A stretch of DNA of 64,000 bases from Corallium rubrum (GCA_964035015.1 OZ036010.1:3543604-3607603), one strand, 5' to 3'; shown: positions 45,601 through 55,383, numbered from the stretch's first letter. Translations and numbers: made by a program. The notes: a model not told the origin generated them from the letters alone.

Positions 45601-46449
45601 CTGAATCAGCATTATAGTTTAATGCAATTTTTGAAAGGCAATAGGACAATTTTTTATATATTAATAAACAGAACAATACATGGATGCTTGGAAATATGAA
45701 ATTTATTTCCATGTATCATTTGATACAGAATACTAATAGAGTCAGACTCTGACCTCTAATCTAGCAGATCACACATGTATGCATGTCAGGGCTATCTTAA
45801 CTCTCAATCAGTGAAACTGAGTTTTTTTCTAACCAAATCCAAACAAATATTACTTTTTAAGCCATTTAAAATGTTCGTGTCCATGTTGCATTGGATATTA
45901 CAACACAGCCACTTCTTAATTTATTTTAAAATATTATAATTATCCGGTGTTGAGAACTAGTTCAAGTAAGCCACGTATTACAAAGAAATATCGTATATAC
46001 GAAGTACCATAGCAAGCGTAAAATTCACTTCAATATTAAAAGTCAAGCTACATATGTTGTTAACACATTAGACTTAGTACACATCTAGCTTTCAAAAACT
46101 CCCTTGGTAACACACAATGAACCGTCAACAATTTATTCTTTACCGCAGCACTTGTATAAACTACGATAGAAACGAAATAAACTTCACACAAACGTACTTT
46201 CTAACACTACAACTCCTTATAAAATTAGGATTATCAACCAGCAATAATCCCACATATCCTACTACAGCATATTAATTGACATGACAATTGCACATCCGAC
46301 CTGTGAATATAGTGAAATTGGTTGGCTTAATAAAAAACAGCGTCACTTTATATAGCACTTTATTCTTTGTAGATTACCTTCGTGTCATCAAGTGTATTGC
46401 TATCAAGTCTCTTCTTTACTTTGAGAATACACGACTGTACTCCGTCCAT
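30630..46449 (-). CDS. ELOA: Elongin A (transcription elongation factor SIII subunit), complete gene, 12 exons
   Basis: Exons, 5' to 3': 46449-46378, 44755-44699, 43030-42727, 39763-39523, 37445-37350, 36472-36419, 34394-34340, 34244-34202, 33130-33029, 31916-31838, 31717-31520, 30691-30630. All have AG/GT borders and compatible phases. About 453 residues, shorter than the human protein (roughly 770) through a short linker. Domains: TFIIS N-terminal (LW) domain, residues 1-75 (LKYLRALDDIAIGFDLL, IGKSVNNLKKRGGNV, LIKKWKDLVP); a low-complexity linker; LLPDIQPDYIP; SKTQVFSG; BC box SLHEMCIKIL that recruits Elongin B/C; GGVPYDILEPVL; CTPAQLWNLEDYNP; RDFKGTVPEEHDDWRSLYL; AKAPPQVRRKQ; C-terminal ALMKKVKQMG. 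Nuclear; stimulates RNA polymerase II elongation and with B/C forms a ubiquitin ligase (family knowledge). Exon 3 has one extra base near 43020-43022 in a TTT run, which breaks the frame; an assembly error is the simplest reading. Confidence 0.92.
30839..31470 (+). repeat. (GGAA)n / (GGGA)n homopurine block, ELOA intron 11
   Basis: About 440 bases of nearly uninterrupted GGAA (about 110 units), then GGGA and back to GGAA. Fills about three quarters of the 828-bp intron. Long frames here are repeat artefacts. Confidence 0.95.
31520..31717 (-). CDS. ELOA: ELOA exon 11
   Basis: Acceptor gttttgtag; RQVKLAFVQTQAKAPPQVRR to PIIVAPKRT; donor gtatga, phase 1. Confidence 0.88.
31838..31916 (-). CDS. 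ELOA: ELOA exon 10
   Basis: Acceptor tttcatag; EKHEGREKRLKLINAKINAS to RTP; donor gtttgt, phase 1. Confidence 0.88.
31979..32877. mobile_element. MITE expanded by a ~60-bp minisatellite, ELOA intron 9
   Basis: Ends AAGGTCTTGTTACA (31981) and GTAACAAGGCCTT (32860) are inverted. Between about 32060 and 32660 lie about ten copies of a ~60-bp unit containing GACAAGTTGCACGAACCA, CATGCTGTGCAATGG and CAAGATC. Covers about 80% of the intron. Confidence 0.8.
33029..33130 (-). CDS. ELOA: ELOA exon 9
   Basis: Acceptor gttcttttag (the frame excludes the next AG at 33121); YFIEDTGPLWKTHFHRDFKG to WRSLYL; donor gtaaac, phase 0. Confidence 0.9.
33161..34140 (+). repeat. Homopurine GGGA/GGAA array, ELOA intron 8
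   Basis: Nearly 1 kb of mixed GGGA, GGAAGGGA and GGAA units with a few GGAC. Fills about 90% of the 1071-bp intron; transcribed as polypyrimidine in ELOA pre-mRNA. Confidence 0.95.
34202..34244 (-). CDS. ELOA: ELOA exon 8
   Basis: Acceptor ttttttag; CTPAQLWNLEDYNP; donor gttagt, phase 0. Only 95 bases of intron separate it from exon 7. Confidence 0.9.
34340..34394 (-). CDS. ELOA: ELOA exon 7
   Basis: Acceptor ttttaattag; LYDTGGVPYDILEPVLS; donor gtaaga, phase 2. Confidence 0.9.
34808..35072. mobile_element. MITE with AACAAATAGATTCCAT ends, ELOA intron 6
   Basis: Inverted ends about 20 bp plus inner inverted words CACAACGTGGCAAGAACA / TGTTCTTACCACGTTGTG. Confidence 0.7.
35255..35358 (+). 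repeat. 5S rRNA-like fragment (SINE3-type or pseudogene)
   Basis: GAAGTTAGGCC, then GGTTACTACTTGGATGGGTGGCCGCC, follows the internal control region and 3' half of 5S rRNA. The 5' half is poorly conserved. Confidence 0.5.
35360..35965. repeat. Cluster of hairpins, ELOA intron 6
   Basis: 35370-35550 inverted (CTCTCCTCCGCAGAGGTTCT against its partner). 35665-35760 (CAATCGTCGCA / TGCGACGATTG). 35784-35922 (AAGGCGGTTTTCCACTA / TAGTGGAAAACCGCCTT). 35928-35963 (GACGTTGTATCCGT / ACGGATACAACGTC). Confidence 0.7.
36419..36472 (-). CDS. ELOA: ELOA exon 6 (BC box)
   Basis: Acceptor cttttctttttag; VLSLHEMCIKILVENIE; donor gtatgt. SLHEMCIKIL fits the Elongin B/C-binding S/T-L-x3-C-x3-hydrophobic pattern. 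Confidence 0.88.
36620..37328. mobile_element. Element with TACCGTAGAATCCCGAAAGT ends and ~20-bp internal array, ELOA intron 5
   Basis: Inverted ends of about 31 bp (36620-36650 and 37298-37328). The interior to about 37115 is about 20 irregular units of GGGGGGCCGCTACTTTCGGG or a variant with TTTTTT. Occupies about 80% of the intron. Confidence 0.85.
37350..37445 (-). CDS. ELOA: ELOA exon 5
   Basis: Acceptor ctccttttag; STSADIAADLLSSRKSKTQ to ANRSG; donor gttagt, phase 1. SKTQVFSG corresponds to the conserved SKMQVYSG. Confidence 0.85.
37556..37690. repeat. Three ~43-bp repeats each with TGACGTCA
   Basis: Unit holds GCTGTGACGTCATTTC and ACTGAAAATTGTTGGACGG. TGACGTCA is a perfect CRE/ATF site. 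An inverted pair GAGCTCTATATATAACTGG lies around 37699 and 37850, enclosing a MITE-like stretch. Confidence 0.75.
38320..39485. repeat. Nested palindrome filling much of ELOA intron 4
   Basis: Outer inverted words GATATCAAGAATTATC and AATTCAATAA (38330-38592 against 39350-39480). Middle arms about 150 bp (38632-38785 against 39169-39320, sharing GTCAGATTCTGAGCCCA). Centre hairpin 38941-39068, a relative of 27037-27165. Looks like successive insertions of palindromic elements into each other. Confidence 0.75.
39523..39763 (-). CDS. ELOA: ELOA exon 4
   Basis: Acceptor cttactag; AASMQLCDLSFVSEE to LDESSPRKKR; donor gttggt, phase 1. Contains the basic KKVKKPKVKNR and LLPDIQPDY. Confidence 0.85.
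39805..42690. repeat. 2.85-kb hexamer-derived satellite, ELOA intron 3
   Basis: Built from GACACTGGTGCT and GACACTGGTACT 12-mers with inserted GAGT (GCTGAGTGACACTGG) giving longer higher-order units. Fills about 96% of the 2963-bp intron. All long frames across it are repeat artefacts. Confidence 0.95.
42727..43030 (-). CDS. ELOA: ELOA exon 3 (one-base insertion)
   Basis: Acceptor catttttag; GKSVNNLKKRGGNVGVLSK to NKKQK; donor gtaagg. The length is 304, one more than a multiple of three. The expected TTGIGKSV is obtained only if one T of the run at 43020-43022 is dropped. Confidence 0.85.
43031..44698. other. ELOA intron 2
   Basis: No repeat dominates. Poly-C at 44159-44171 and a GGTAAGTTCCAC-like inverted pair near 43830-43970. 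Confidence 0.5.
44699..44755 (-). CDS. ELOA: ELOA exon 2
   Basis: Acceptor ttaatttag; VLKYLRALDDIAIGFDLLK; donor gtaagt; 19 codons, phase 0 at both ends. Confidence 0.9.
45084..45600. repeat. MITE and two hairpins in ELOA intron 1
   Basis: 45084-45370 has CATAGTCAATCGAGATATGG inverted at both ends. 45484-45525 CCAGATGATTTTCAC-type hairpin. 45555-45595 CACATGTGCGATTAT / ATAATCGCACATGTG hairpin. Confidence 0.7.
46378..46449 (-). CDS. ELOA: ELOA exon 1
   Basis: ATG, then DGVQSCILKVKKRLDSN to LDDTK, donor gtaatc, phase 0. First helix of the LW domain. Confidence 0.85.
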
Positions 46450-46561
46450 GTCGTTTTCAATCACCAAATGATAATATATTAAAATTATAAAAGAAAAGAT
46501 CCAGCTTCGTCCCTTTCGCGATCAACAAAACATTTTATATGCAACTCTTCCTATAAACACT

Positions 46562-46599
46562 ACTTCCGGTAAACATTTCCGGTAAACACCACTTCCGGT
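46562..46599 (-). promoter_or_regulatory. Three ETS-like sites upstream of ELOA
   Basis: ACTTCCGGT at 46562 and 46591 and ATTTCCGGT at 46575 (ACCGGAAGT on the gene strand), 113-150 bases upstream of the start codon. No TATA box is seen. Clustered ETS sites are typical of TATA-less housekeeping promoters. Confidence 0.6.
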
Positions 46600-47144
46600 A
46601 GGGTTACATTTTCAAGAAATAAACAAAACCAATTATTTTTTTGGAAATAACCAAAAATTAGATTTTAGCATAATTTTGACTGAAAGGTTTCAGTATTTTT
46701 AGGACATTACTACCAAAATCCCTGTCTTCTCCAGAAGAAAAAAGTTGTTTGGAAAGCGGTTATTTTTTTTTTTAATTGATGGCGTCAATGCAAGTTCAGG
46801 AATGCAGCGTTGCATGTGAACGAATTTAACGAAATAAACGACATAAGTTGGACGAGATGTAAAATGAATGTATCTGGAAAGCGCCGCTCTGATCTCGAAA
46901 GAGGTCATCTTTTATCGAATTCCAGTGTGAACGGAGTTCGAAATCGTTTCGAAGTAAATTAATAGAATAGCGCGGTAATTGGTTGTATCGCACAGCATAA
47001 TTATTTGTTTCGTGCCGAGTCTGTTCACACTTACCCTGGTCCCAGAGGTCCTACGCCCCCCTCCCCGAGTTCACACTAGGCCGGATAGGTTTTAGTGCCG
47101 GCACTGAGGTCCGGCTGATTTTAAATTGCCCATGAAACGAAAAT

Positions 47145-47477
47145 TGAAGTGCCTATCACCTCTACAGGGATTTAATAGATTTATGCTATTTGGAACATTC
47201 TAAGAAGAAATGTAATACATCTTCTCAGACAAGAACTTCATCATCTTCATGGACTTTTTCACTGTTATTACCGGATATGACGTCACCAGAACTTGCAAAC
47301 CGGTTTTCTTTTGTTTCAATTTCACAAGTAGTCCTGGTTGACATCACATCCGGTAACTTTGACAGAGAAAAAGTCCATGAAGATGAGGTTTTTGCCTGAG
47401 AAGATATATTACATTTCTTCTTAGAATGTTCCAAATAGCATAAATATATTAAATCCCTGTAGAGGTGATAGGCGCTT
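47145..47477. mobile_element. Fold-back element, arms ~130 bp
   Basis: Outer ends GAAGTGCCTATCACCTCTAC and inverse. The arms continue through GATTTAATA, GGAACATTCTAAGAAGAA and TCTTCATGGACTTTTTC. Confidence 0.8.
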
Positions 47478-47499
47478 TAAGTCAGTCTTATTAAACACT

Positions 47500-47850
47500 A
47501 TATTTTGCGGCTTTTCGTTTCGCCTCTTGATATGTTAGTTTGTTTGATATGCAAATTAAACATTTTGACGTCACACGTGCAGGAGTTATCGAAAGTTATG
47601 AAATATAATCACTTGAAATCTACATGTTTAGTGTTGTGGGCGGAACACACCAACATGCTTCCTAATCTTCCCAGATAACTCGATCATTACGCACGTACGA
47701 CATCAAAATGTTGAATTTGCATATCAAAAAACTGAAATATCTCAAGAACGGAGCAAGGAAACGAAAAACTGCAAAACATGTTACTCCAATATCATTTTAT
47801 TTTTTCTTTCAAATAAAACATACACATTTTTTGTTTCACAGGCATTTTAA
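47500..47850. repeat. Repeat with GAAATATCTCAAGAAC and GACGTCA words
   Basis: Shares CTGAAATATCTCAAGAACG and GGAAACGAAAAACTG with 61040-61100, and related inverted words with 55760-55800. A dispersed non-coding family. Confidence 0.55.
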
Positions 47851-48275
47851 AGAGACTTTGAGTTTATAACTCATTCCTGTCCGAGGGCTTCCCCAGAGGT
47901 GAATAAAATCGTCTGGAATCGCCAGAATAAAATACTAAAGACCAATTCGGACAGGACAGAGTTAATGCTTCCACCCTATGTTGTTCAGTTTTACTTTTCA
48001 CCAGCTGCAAAAGGTGTAACGTATAGACGCATAAAACGTTTCAACATTGAAGACGGGGAAGGGGTTGATAAAATAGATTCAAGTGTTCCAACGACTTTTG
48101 TCTGAGGTTGTAGTTTCGTATTAGAGTTACATAGATATCAAGATAAGTTACTGTGTTAGATTTCGTTGCAAAATCGATACGTGGAGAACGTTTACCCGGC
48201 AAGAACCATTTCCACGCATGCGCGAATCTTCAGTTAACTGAAGCACTATGTTTTTTTGCCAGTCGTATTAAACAG

Positions 48276-48480
48276 TGTTACCCTGCGAGTCAGAGCCCTT
48301 TTCCGACCGACCGAAGCTTGCGTAAGTCGGAAAGGGGCTCTGACTCGCAGGGTAAAGCAGTGTTGAAACAACAATCGAAATATGGTTAGGTTAGATGTGC
48401 TGCCGAAACAGAGAACGTATGAGCCTTCGTCAGAGATCGAGAAGGAAGGGCCTTCGCTCGAAACGTCGAACTCCTAACTA
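48276..48480. repeat. Hairpin and GAAGGGCCTTCGCTCGAAAC repeat
   Basis: 48276-48355: ACCCTGCGAGTCAGAGCCC arm against its exact inverse. 48400-48475 is a copy of the CCGAAACAGAGAACGTA / CTTCGCTCGAAACGTC family. Confidence 0.75.
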
Positions 48481-50300
48481 CATTTCTTAAAAAGATGTGA
48501 CTCTAAGACTCTCCACTCTTTCCAAAAGTGTTGTTCCAAAAAGCTACGCGGTAAACCAGATTTCTGACCCAGAAGATTGCTAAAATCTTGAGACTCACTA
48601 AAACTTGGCGACAAATTTGGAAAAACAAATTTGACGACATATTTGAGAAAAGCCGCGGAAAGATGCAAGGGTCCTTTTGAGTCATCTTTTCTTAATAGAG
48701 ACGACTTTTTTGCGCAAGCAATACCGTACAATGAAAACAAGAATTTGAATATCACTTTTACTTGGTTCAATTATCTTTTGAAACTCCAGTTCATGAAAGA
48801 TAAACGAACAAAAATTGCTCTTCTCTTTTCGTCTCTTCCCCTTTTTTCTTGGATTCTCTTCCCTCTTCCTCTCTCTGTTTCATTGTTTTTTCTTTTCTTT
48901 TCTATCCTTTCCTTTTCTGGTAAGAACGAATCTTCCTTTTAGATAGATGTCGGTTTCTGCTAATAATCTCATGTCTAATTTAGCGGATAAAATTTAGTAA
49001 AACAACTCATTTTAATTTACAATACAAAGCTTCATTTTCTAAACGGTTTAATCTTGTCGAAGTCCGCTTACACCCATGTGATCAAACTTTGCTGTGATCT
49101 CGGACGCAAACCTTTTGAAAACCATACCTTCCCACTTCCGCTCAGTAGCGGCGCCACGGGGAGGACTGGGGGGAACTCGCCTTGAAATCTGGCTCATGGG
49201 AACTACTGGCATAAGGGCAGGCAACCTACCTAAATAAACTTTTGAATATAAGAATGAAGACAAGTAATAAAACACCTCAAAATTATTGTGATTTTATTTC
49301 TTTTTTAATATCGATGATTCGAAATAGAATGGCTCTGTTAGATATCTCTCTTAATTTTTTGACAGTATCTAGAAATTGTCCATGAAACATCCCATACAAA
49401 GACCTGAAATGTGTAGTTTTTAGTGTTTTTTATGACGTTTTATAATTTTCAAAATTTTGAAAAATCTCCCTCTAGATTTCAAAATTTTCCGGGGGAGCAT
49501 GCCCCCAGACCCTCTAGTCCTCGCGCCTTCGGCGCTCGCATTGCCCCCCCCCCCCCCCCCACTTCTCGTACCCTGGCGCCACCACTGCTTCAGCTTCTGT
49601 AGTTGGTGGTGTATTACTGTAATTCTGTAACCGCTACTGAAGCATGAGGAGAGTCTAGCGATAAAAGTCGCCAATTATTGATGTATATATAGGTCTGTTG
49701 GTATCGATTTGGGACAAACACCCATTGTATTATGATTAAATGCCATTTAAAGCTAAATTATACTATTTATGTACAGTTTTCAACAAAAAAAGTTTCTCAG
49801 GCTTCGGTAGCGGCTACAGAAATACAGTAATACGCAACGAACTACAGAAGAAGTGGGAAGATATTTCCATTTTGACTGTAAGATATCTGCAGATTAAAAA
49901 TCTTCAGTTACGATGCTCGATCAGACACGTTTGAGAAACGCTGGATCCATATCAGCTAATTTCGCTGAGTAAAATGCAAGAAGAGCGAGAATAACTTCAT
50001 GAATGTTAGGAAAGTCGATCACCTGAAAAGAAATAGTTAATCATTTAAATTATCCAATCTTAATAATTCATAAAGAAAATTCAAAAGAAATGAATGATTA
50101 ATCAATATCTGTAAATCCCTTCAAAAACTCATTAATAATTCATGAGGAAAACACAGAAGAAAATCATGACCGTATCGTATCTTTATATGTGATAAAGCTT
50201 TCTCCTGATTTACATAAACTTTAGCTTTGATTTTCTCGGCTTGGACAAGGTTATTTTTCAAACTAACTCCGCCAGTCAACTTACCAAGTGGTTCGTGTTT
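48480..50300. other. No gene recognised
   Basis: Short frames on both strands (for example 48474-48770 minus) show no family I know. Poly-C at 49546-49560; inverted CTGTAACCGCTACTGAAGC-type words at about 49627 and 49800. Confidence 0.4.
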
Positions 50301-50307
50301 GAAGCCG

Positions 50308-50636
50308 TATAATAAACTCACAGTTCGTGTTTTATCAGATATAAAAACACTCGGCTTCGCCTCGTGTCTTTATATCTGATAAAACACTCCTGCTCGTTTA
50401 TTATACAGTACATACAGATTCGTCTTGATTCACATAAACTTTATTTTCCTCAATTTACTTAGCGAAAATCACTCCAACTTGAAAAATAGTTTGAAAACAT
50501 GATGGCTATTTAGATGCGTCCATTTGATAAGTACGATAAAGCATTCGCAGCCGATCTGTATCTGATTTACTACGGCTTGCTTGCCGCTCGCCTTGTAAAT
50601 CAGATACAGACTTGCTGCCCATGCTTTATCTATTAC
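50308..50636. repeat. Two hairpins with GC-rich apices
   Basis: 50308-50406: GTTTTATCAGATATAAA arms around CACTCGGCTTCGCCTCGTG. 50527-50636: GTATCTGATTTAC arms around CGGCTTGCTTGCCGCTCG. Confidence 0.75.
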
Positions 50637-51007
50637 ATAAAGAAAATTCAAAAGAAATAAACGTTTAAACAAGTGTTGTAAATCGGATACAAAAATCGCG
50701 TTGATTTACATAAAGGTGAAGTAATACGAGCAACAAATTGCTGCAACATTGAATTGCGTTAACTGTTGCGCGTACTACCACCACTGACCTCTATATAACT
50801 GGACTGCGGTTACCCCACGAAAATATGGCCCAATTACACGCCATCAGGCGCCATCTTGTTAGGTCTGAGCCGCGAAATTGACCAATCACAGATGACCCTG
50901 ACAGGACGCCATCTTGTTAGGTCTAAAATTAACCAAATCGAAAATCAGAAAATCAAAGATGGCGCCGTTCAATTGGGGATATTTCATCTAATACAAAAGT
51001 ATCGGGG

Positions 51008-51152
51008 TACCACCCACTTTAAACATTGTCACGCAACAATGATTTTGTTGCAAGTTGAAACAGCATGTTGCAGCAAGTAGAACTGGAGTCAACAAATTTT
51101 TTCAACTCGCAACAAAATCATTGTTGCATGACAATGTTTAAGGTGGGTGGTA
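51008..51152. repeat. Fold-back with TACCACCCACTTTAAACATT arms
   Basis: Arms ~55 bp share CAACAATGATTTTGTTGC. The words TTGCAAC/GTTGCAAC recur nearby and at 28.2 kb. Confidence 0.75.
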
Positions 51153-51790
51153 ATACGTGCAACAACGCTTTTCAACTTGCAACGCAACAAAGTTGAAGTT
51201 GAAGAAAAATGTTGAAGAAAAAAAGTTGAAGAAAAATGTTGCCCGTATCACTTCACCTTAAACTTTCCAATCAATTTTCTCAAACATTTTGATAAACCTG
51301 AACAATTAGATGTGTGAATTAGGTAAGTCGTATACAATATTCACGTCCGAATTGTCATGTTGGATTTACAACGCTCATATTGTGTATACTAAGTATATAA
51401 AAAGTAACATTATCTGGAAGAGAACAAGAAACTGATAATTGTAATGATTTCAAAAAGAAGTTAGAATAGTGTCTTGGGGCCTTGTTTATATGATCCCAGT
51501 ATACCGGGATGTCCCGGTTGCCCGGGATAAATTTCATCCCGTTTCTAAAAGCGCGGAAATTTAAAGAAATGGAGCAAAAAAGCAAAAACTCATCCTAATT
51601 CTATCATGATAGAAATTATTTCACTTTCATTCCGTGTTTTGTCTCTAGACCTAACAGTTTGGACGAAATTCTGATCGTAATAATCAAAGTTACAAGCATT
51701 GCAGTTCAGTAAACTTCATTTCGGTCTATAGAGACTATAGGGTATATTATAAGTAATATTGGGCATTTCACTCGATTACATAGCATGTTC

Positions 51791-52152
51791 TAAGGATTTT
51801 GGGTGAAGGAAAATCCGAGTATAGAATATATACATTTTAAGACCAAACCGGGACCAGTTGGGAAAAATGCAACTACACAGGCCTTCCGGCAGGAATTGAA
51901 CCCACGACCAATATCACTTATAATATACCCAATTCTCTCCTGGCATTACCACACTATATATACAGAACTCGCGATCAGGCTCTCGGCAACGCCCCCATGG
52001 CTCAGTGGTCAGAGCATTGCACTAGAATCGCAAGGTCGTGGGTTCAATTCCTGCCAGAAGGCCTGTGTAGTTGCATTTTTCGCAACTGGTCCCGGTTTGG
52101 TCTTAAAATGTATATATTCCACACTCGAATTTTCCTTCACCCAAAATCCTTA
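51791..52152. mobile_element. Two tRNA-derived SINE copies head to head
   Basis: Right copy (+, 51996-52152): tRNA-like head with ATGGCTCAGTGGTCAGAGC A-box and GTGGGTTCAATTCC B-box, then a tail ending CACCCAAAATCCTTAG. Left copy (-, 51908-51791) is the inverse of everything from GGTCGTGGGTTCAATTCCTG onward, its head lost. Confidence 0.7.
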
Positions 52153-52253
52153 GAATATAGAGATTATATTGCGTTTATATGGACAAACATTTGTCCCGGT
52201 CTCCATATAAATGTAACTTGGAAAACAACAGTAAATTATCTACAAGCCGAGAG

Positions 52254-52346
52254 CCTGGTACACCGGGACATCCCGGTACACCGGGACATCCTGGTACACC
52301 GGGACATCCTGGTACACCGGGACATCCCGGTACACCGGGATCATAG
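52254..52346. repeat. Five ~18-bp units GGTACACCGGGACATCCY
   Basis: Contains the palindromic CCGGTGTACCGG-like core of the 21.3-kb MITE, as if a MITE end had been amplified. Confidence 0.85.
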
Positions 52347-52564
52347 AATCAGGTCCTTACTATTTGTTCTAGAGATCCTTCTTCCGGTTGAAGCAGAAGT
52401 GTAAGTTTGTTAAAACCATCGTCAGATGATCCACGAAGTTGAGAGAATCTGTAATGCCACAGTGGAGTCTAGGAAGAGTAGGAGAACATCTTCCAGTAGT
52501 GGTTTTGGTGAGAAGAGAAAAAAGAAGCGTTTGGGGGAGAAGAGATAAAAGGAAGAAGTGGAAA

Positions 52565-52875
52565 AGTAATAAAAAAGGAATGAAGGGAGGAAAGGAATGA
52601 AGGAAGGGAGGAAAGGAGGAAGGAAAGGCGGAAAGGAGGGAGGAAAGGAGGGAGGAAGAAAAGGAGGAAGAAAAAGAGAGGAGGGAGGAAGAAAAGAAGA
52701 AATAAAGGAAGGAAGGAAGGAAGGAAGGAAGGAAGGAAGGAAGGAAGGAAGGAAGGAAGGAAGGAAGGAAGGAAGGAAGGAAGGAAGGAAGGAAGGAAGG
52801 AAGGAAGGAAGGACGGACGGACGGACGGACGGACGGACGGACGGACGGACGGACGGATGGACGGACGGAAGAAGG
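52565..52875 (+). repeat. (GGAA)n then (GGAC)n microsatellite
   Basis: GGAA at about 52709-52812 followed by about 14 units of GGAC, preceded by mixed GGAGGAAA. Confidence 0.95.
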
Positions 52876-53512
52876 AAAAGTACGTAAGTAAAAATGACAA
52901 ACACCTTATCGTCACCAGTAAATAATTGCAATCCTTCGTCAATATCCAAATGCAATCGTACTCTTGTCCTTTTCCACGATCCGGGGTAAGTTCTTACCTA
53001 TGAAACAAATGTTGAATTTGATCAATAAAAGCCAACATTAAATGTACAAAAAAAACAAAATCTCACATAAAAACAAAGAAAAGATAAAAGAGGGAAGGAG
53101 TAAAAAACCCACATAAGAAAAAAACAATCAGAAAAAGAATGAAAGAGTGGATAAAATGGAAGATGCGGAGCTAGGCCCTGGTTACATGAAGCGGATTGAG
53201 TGTTCAGGTCAAATCTCGCATGTTGTTTCTCCTTGCTGTGTTTATATGAAGAAGATTGAAAGTTTTCGATCTGATCGAAGCGAATGGCTGAAGTCAATCC
53301 ACGCAGTGGAGTGGATTGACTTGAGATTCAAGCAAAAGGATCGACTTGAATGTCTCCAATCTGATTCATCTAAACACGGTCTGACTTGAAAATGACTTGA
53401 ACGCATGAGTGAAGTTGGTGCATGTCGTGCTAAATGGCAGACATTGAGGGAAGCACAGAAAATAGTGTTCCAAAACCGAAAACAATGTTCCAAGCAGATC
53501 GGATTCTCCTCG

Positions 53513-54066
53513 ATCAAAATCAAATCAAATCAAACTTTATTTAATCAGGGTAGTCACGTCAGTTCAAAAGAACTGTTATCAATGTGAGCCCTGAATAACT
53601 TAATACAATATTAATACAATATTAATTTACTCGATATATTATTATTACTTGTTACATAGATAGAAAAAGAAATTGACAAAACAAATTATTGAAAGAGTTA
53701 TAGAAATAGAATAAGTTCAAATTAGTTCCTTAATATTCACTAAAGTATTTGTAGACATGTGTCCTGAAATGTGAGAACAATTTTTCATCACGAATATACG
53801 TTGGTAAACTATTATAAACATGCGGTCCTCGATAATAAAAACCGTTACTTCCAATAACAAGTTTAACCTTTGGTATAAAACACTTAGATTCACAGTTTCT
53901 AGTTACTCGTCTGGGGTTAGTAAACGAAATATAGTTTTGTAAAAAGTAAGGCACATTATTATTTAGACACTTAAAAACCAAGATAGCTGTATGCATTTTC
54001 CGACGAAGATTTAAAGAAGGCCAGTTCATATCCAATAAGTAGGGTTGATTCATAGTAATTATCATT
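53513..54066 (-). mobile_element. 5'-truncated CR1/L2-like LINE (3' end)
   Basis: Minus strand, from 54065: LNLRRKMHTAILVFKCLN, FYYRGPHVYNSLPTYIRD and FSHFRTHVYKYF, the usual C-terminus of such LINE proteins, then an untranslated part ending in a (TTTGA)n-type tail at 53513-53535. No catalytic part. Confidence 0.8.
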
Positions 54067-54440
54067 CATTTCGTTTCTATCCCGCATTCTGATTGGTTAA
54101 TGTACCTGCAAATAACTGAGTGCAAATAATTTTCTGCAAGCAAATAATTTTATGAGCATGCGCACCAGCGATAACGCTGCTGACGGCAAACAATTTTCGT
54201 AAACATGGCGGCTAGTTCTTCAGCTATCCGAGGAAATAATCGAGCGTATTTGGAAGCATCCTTAACGACAATGTACTTCAGAAAAGAAATAGTGAAAAGG
54301 AAGTTTTAGTGAGATAAAAAGCAAGAATCGTGCCAACAGAAAGTAAGTTTTACGAAGATTTTAGTATGCCGAAGACAGAGAGAAGAGTGGCGATCTCTTA
54401 CTTCAGGCATTTCAAATTTTTAACTATTTTATGAATGATA

Positions 54441-54592
54441 AATCAATTATTGAACTCGTCTATCGCAAAATATCATGATTTGTCAGTGTCTCGCTACTAG
54501 TTATTTGCCTCTGCCTTCGGCATCGGCAAATAACTAGTAGCTCGCCACTGACAAATCATGATATTTTGCTCCGACTCGTCCAATAATTGATA
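54441..54592. repeat. Long hairpin around CTGCCTTCGGCATC
   Basis: Arms ~65 bp sharing GCAAAATATCATGATTTGTC and CTACTAGTTATTTGCC. Confidence 0.85.
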
Positions 54593-54847
54593 AATATTCG
54601 TACAATCCGATTGGAAATGCAAACAGGGCCTAAATAAGTGGGAGAAAAGCAAAATAATAGCACGACCAAACCTTGACTGTTTCAACAGCCATACGAACTG
54701 AATTATATATCTTCGCCGTCCAGTCGAGTAAATCAGCATGGGTATCTACGAATGATACATATAGATTACTTTTAAAATAGTTTCTTGAAGTTTTGCGCTT
54801 GCTAAACCAGCGATAATGGAAGGGGAACTGGATGTCTGGATAGGAAA

Positions 54848-55383
54848 CTTAAGCCATGTTTACACGGCCAAAATTTAAGCACGCTTAAGTTAAGCGTGCT
54901 TAAAATGCGCCACCTTGGTGCGTTTACACGGTCATTTAATAATCACCCTTACTAAAACACATACACCATTATTCAACATGGCAGACGAGCTATATTTTTG
55001 GTTTTGGAAGCTTCGTATGGGTAGCGTGCGTAAAAGAACAATGGAAGACATCGGTACACGAGAAAGAGTAATAGCTAAAAGAAAGAAAGAAACAAAGGAA
55101 CAAAGAATAGCGAGATGGAAGCTTCTACAGCAGGGCAAAAAAAAAAAAGCATTTTATCGTATTAATAACACCGTATTAATAGCAAGTGTTTTTCAATCCC
55201 GTTGCGTTTACACGACCAAGTTAAGCGCGATTAACTAATCGTGCTCAGTTTAATCCACCTCCTTGAGGTGGTGCAAAGTAATCGCGATGTATTTACGCCG
55301 ATCTGTTTACACGGACATTTTAAGCCCGCTTAAAGTCAGATGTAGCTCAGATCCCGCTTACATTTTGACCGTGTAAACAGGGC
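54848..55383 (+). mobile_element. Small DNA transposon with GTTTACACGG ends and an ORF remnant
   Basis: Ends TTAAGCCATGTTTACACGG and CCGTGTAAACAGGGCTTTAA are inverted and abut TTAA, compatible with PIF/Harbinger (TTA/TAA) or Kolobok (TTAA). Inside, 54978-55170 reads MADELYFWFWKLRMGSV and a basic KRKKETKEQRIARWK stretch, then loses homology. No transposase core, so non-autonomous. Confidence 0.55.

Noticed and set aside
48474-48770. 98-codon minus-strand frame as a gene
   Set aside because: No recognised motif, no splice partner, overlapping frames on the other strand.
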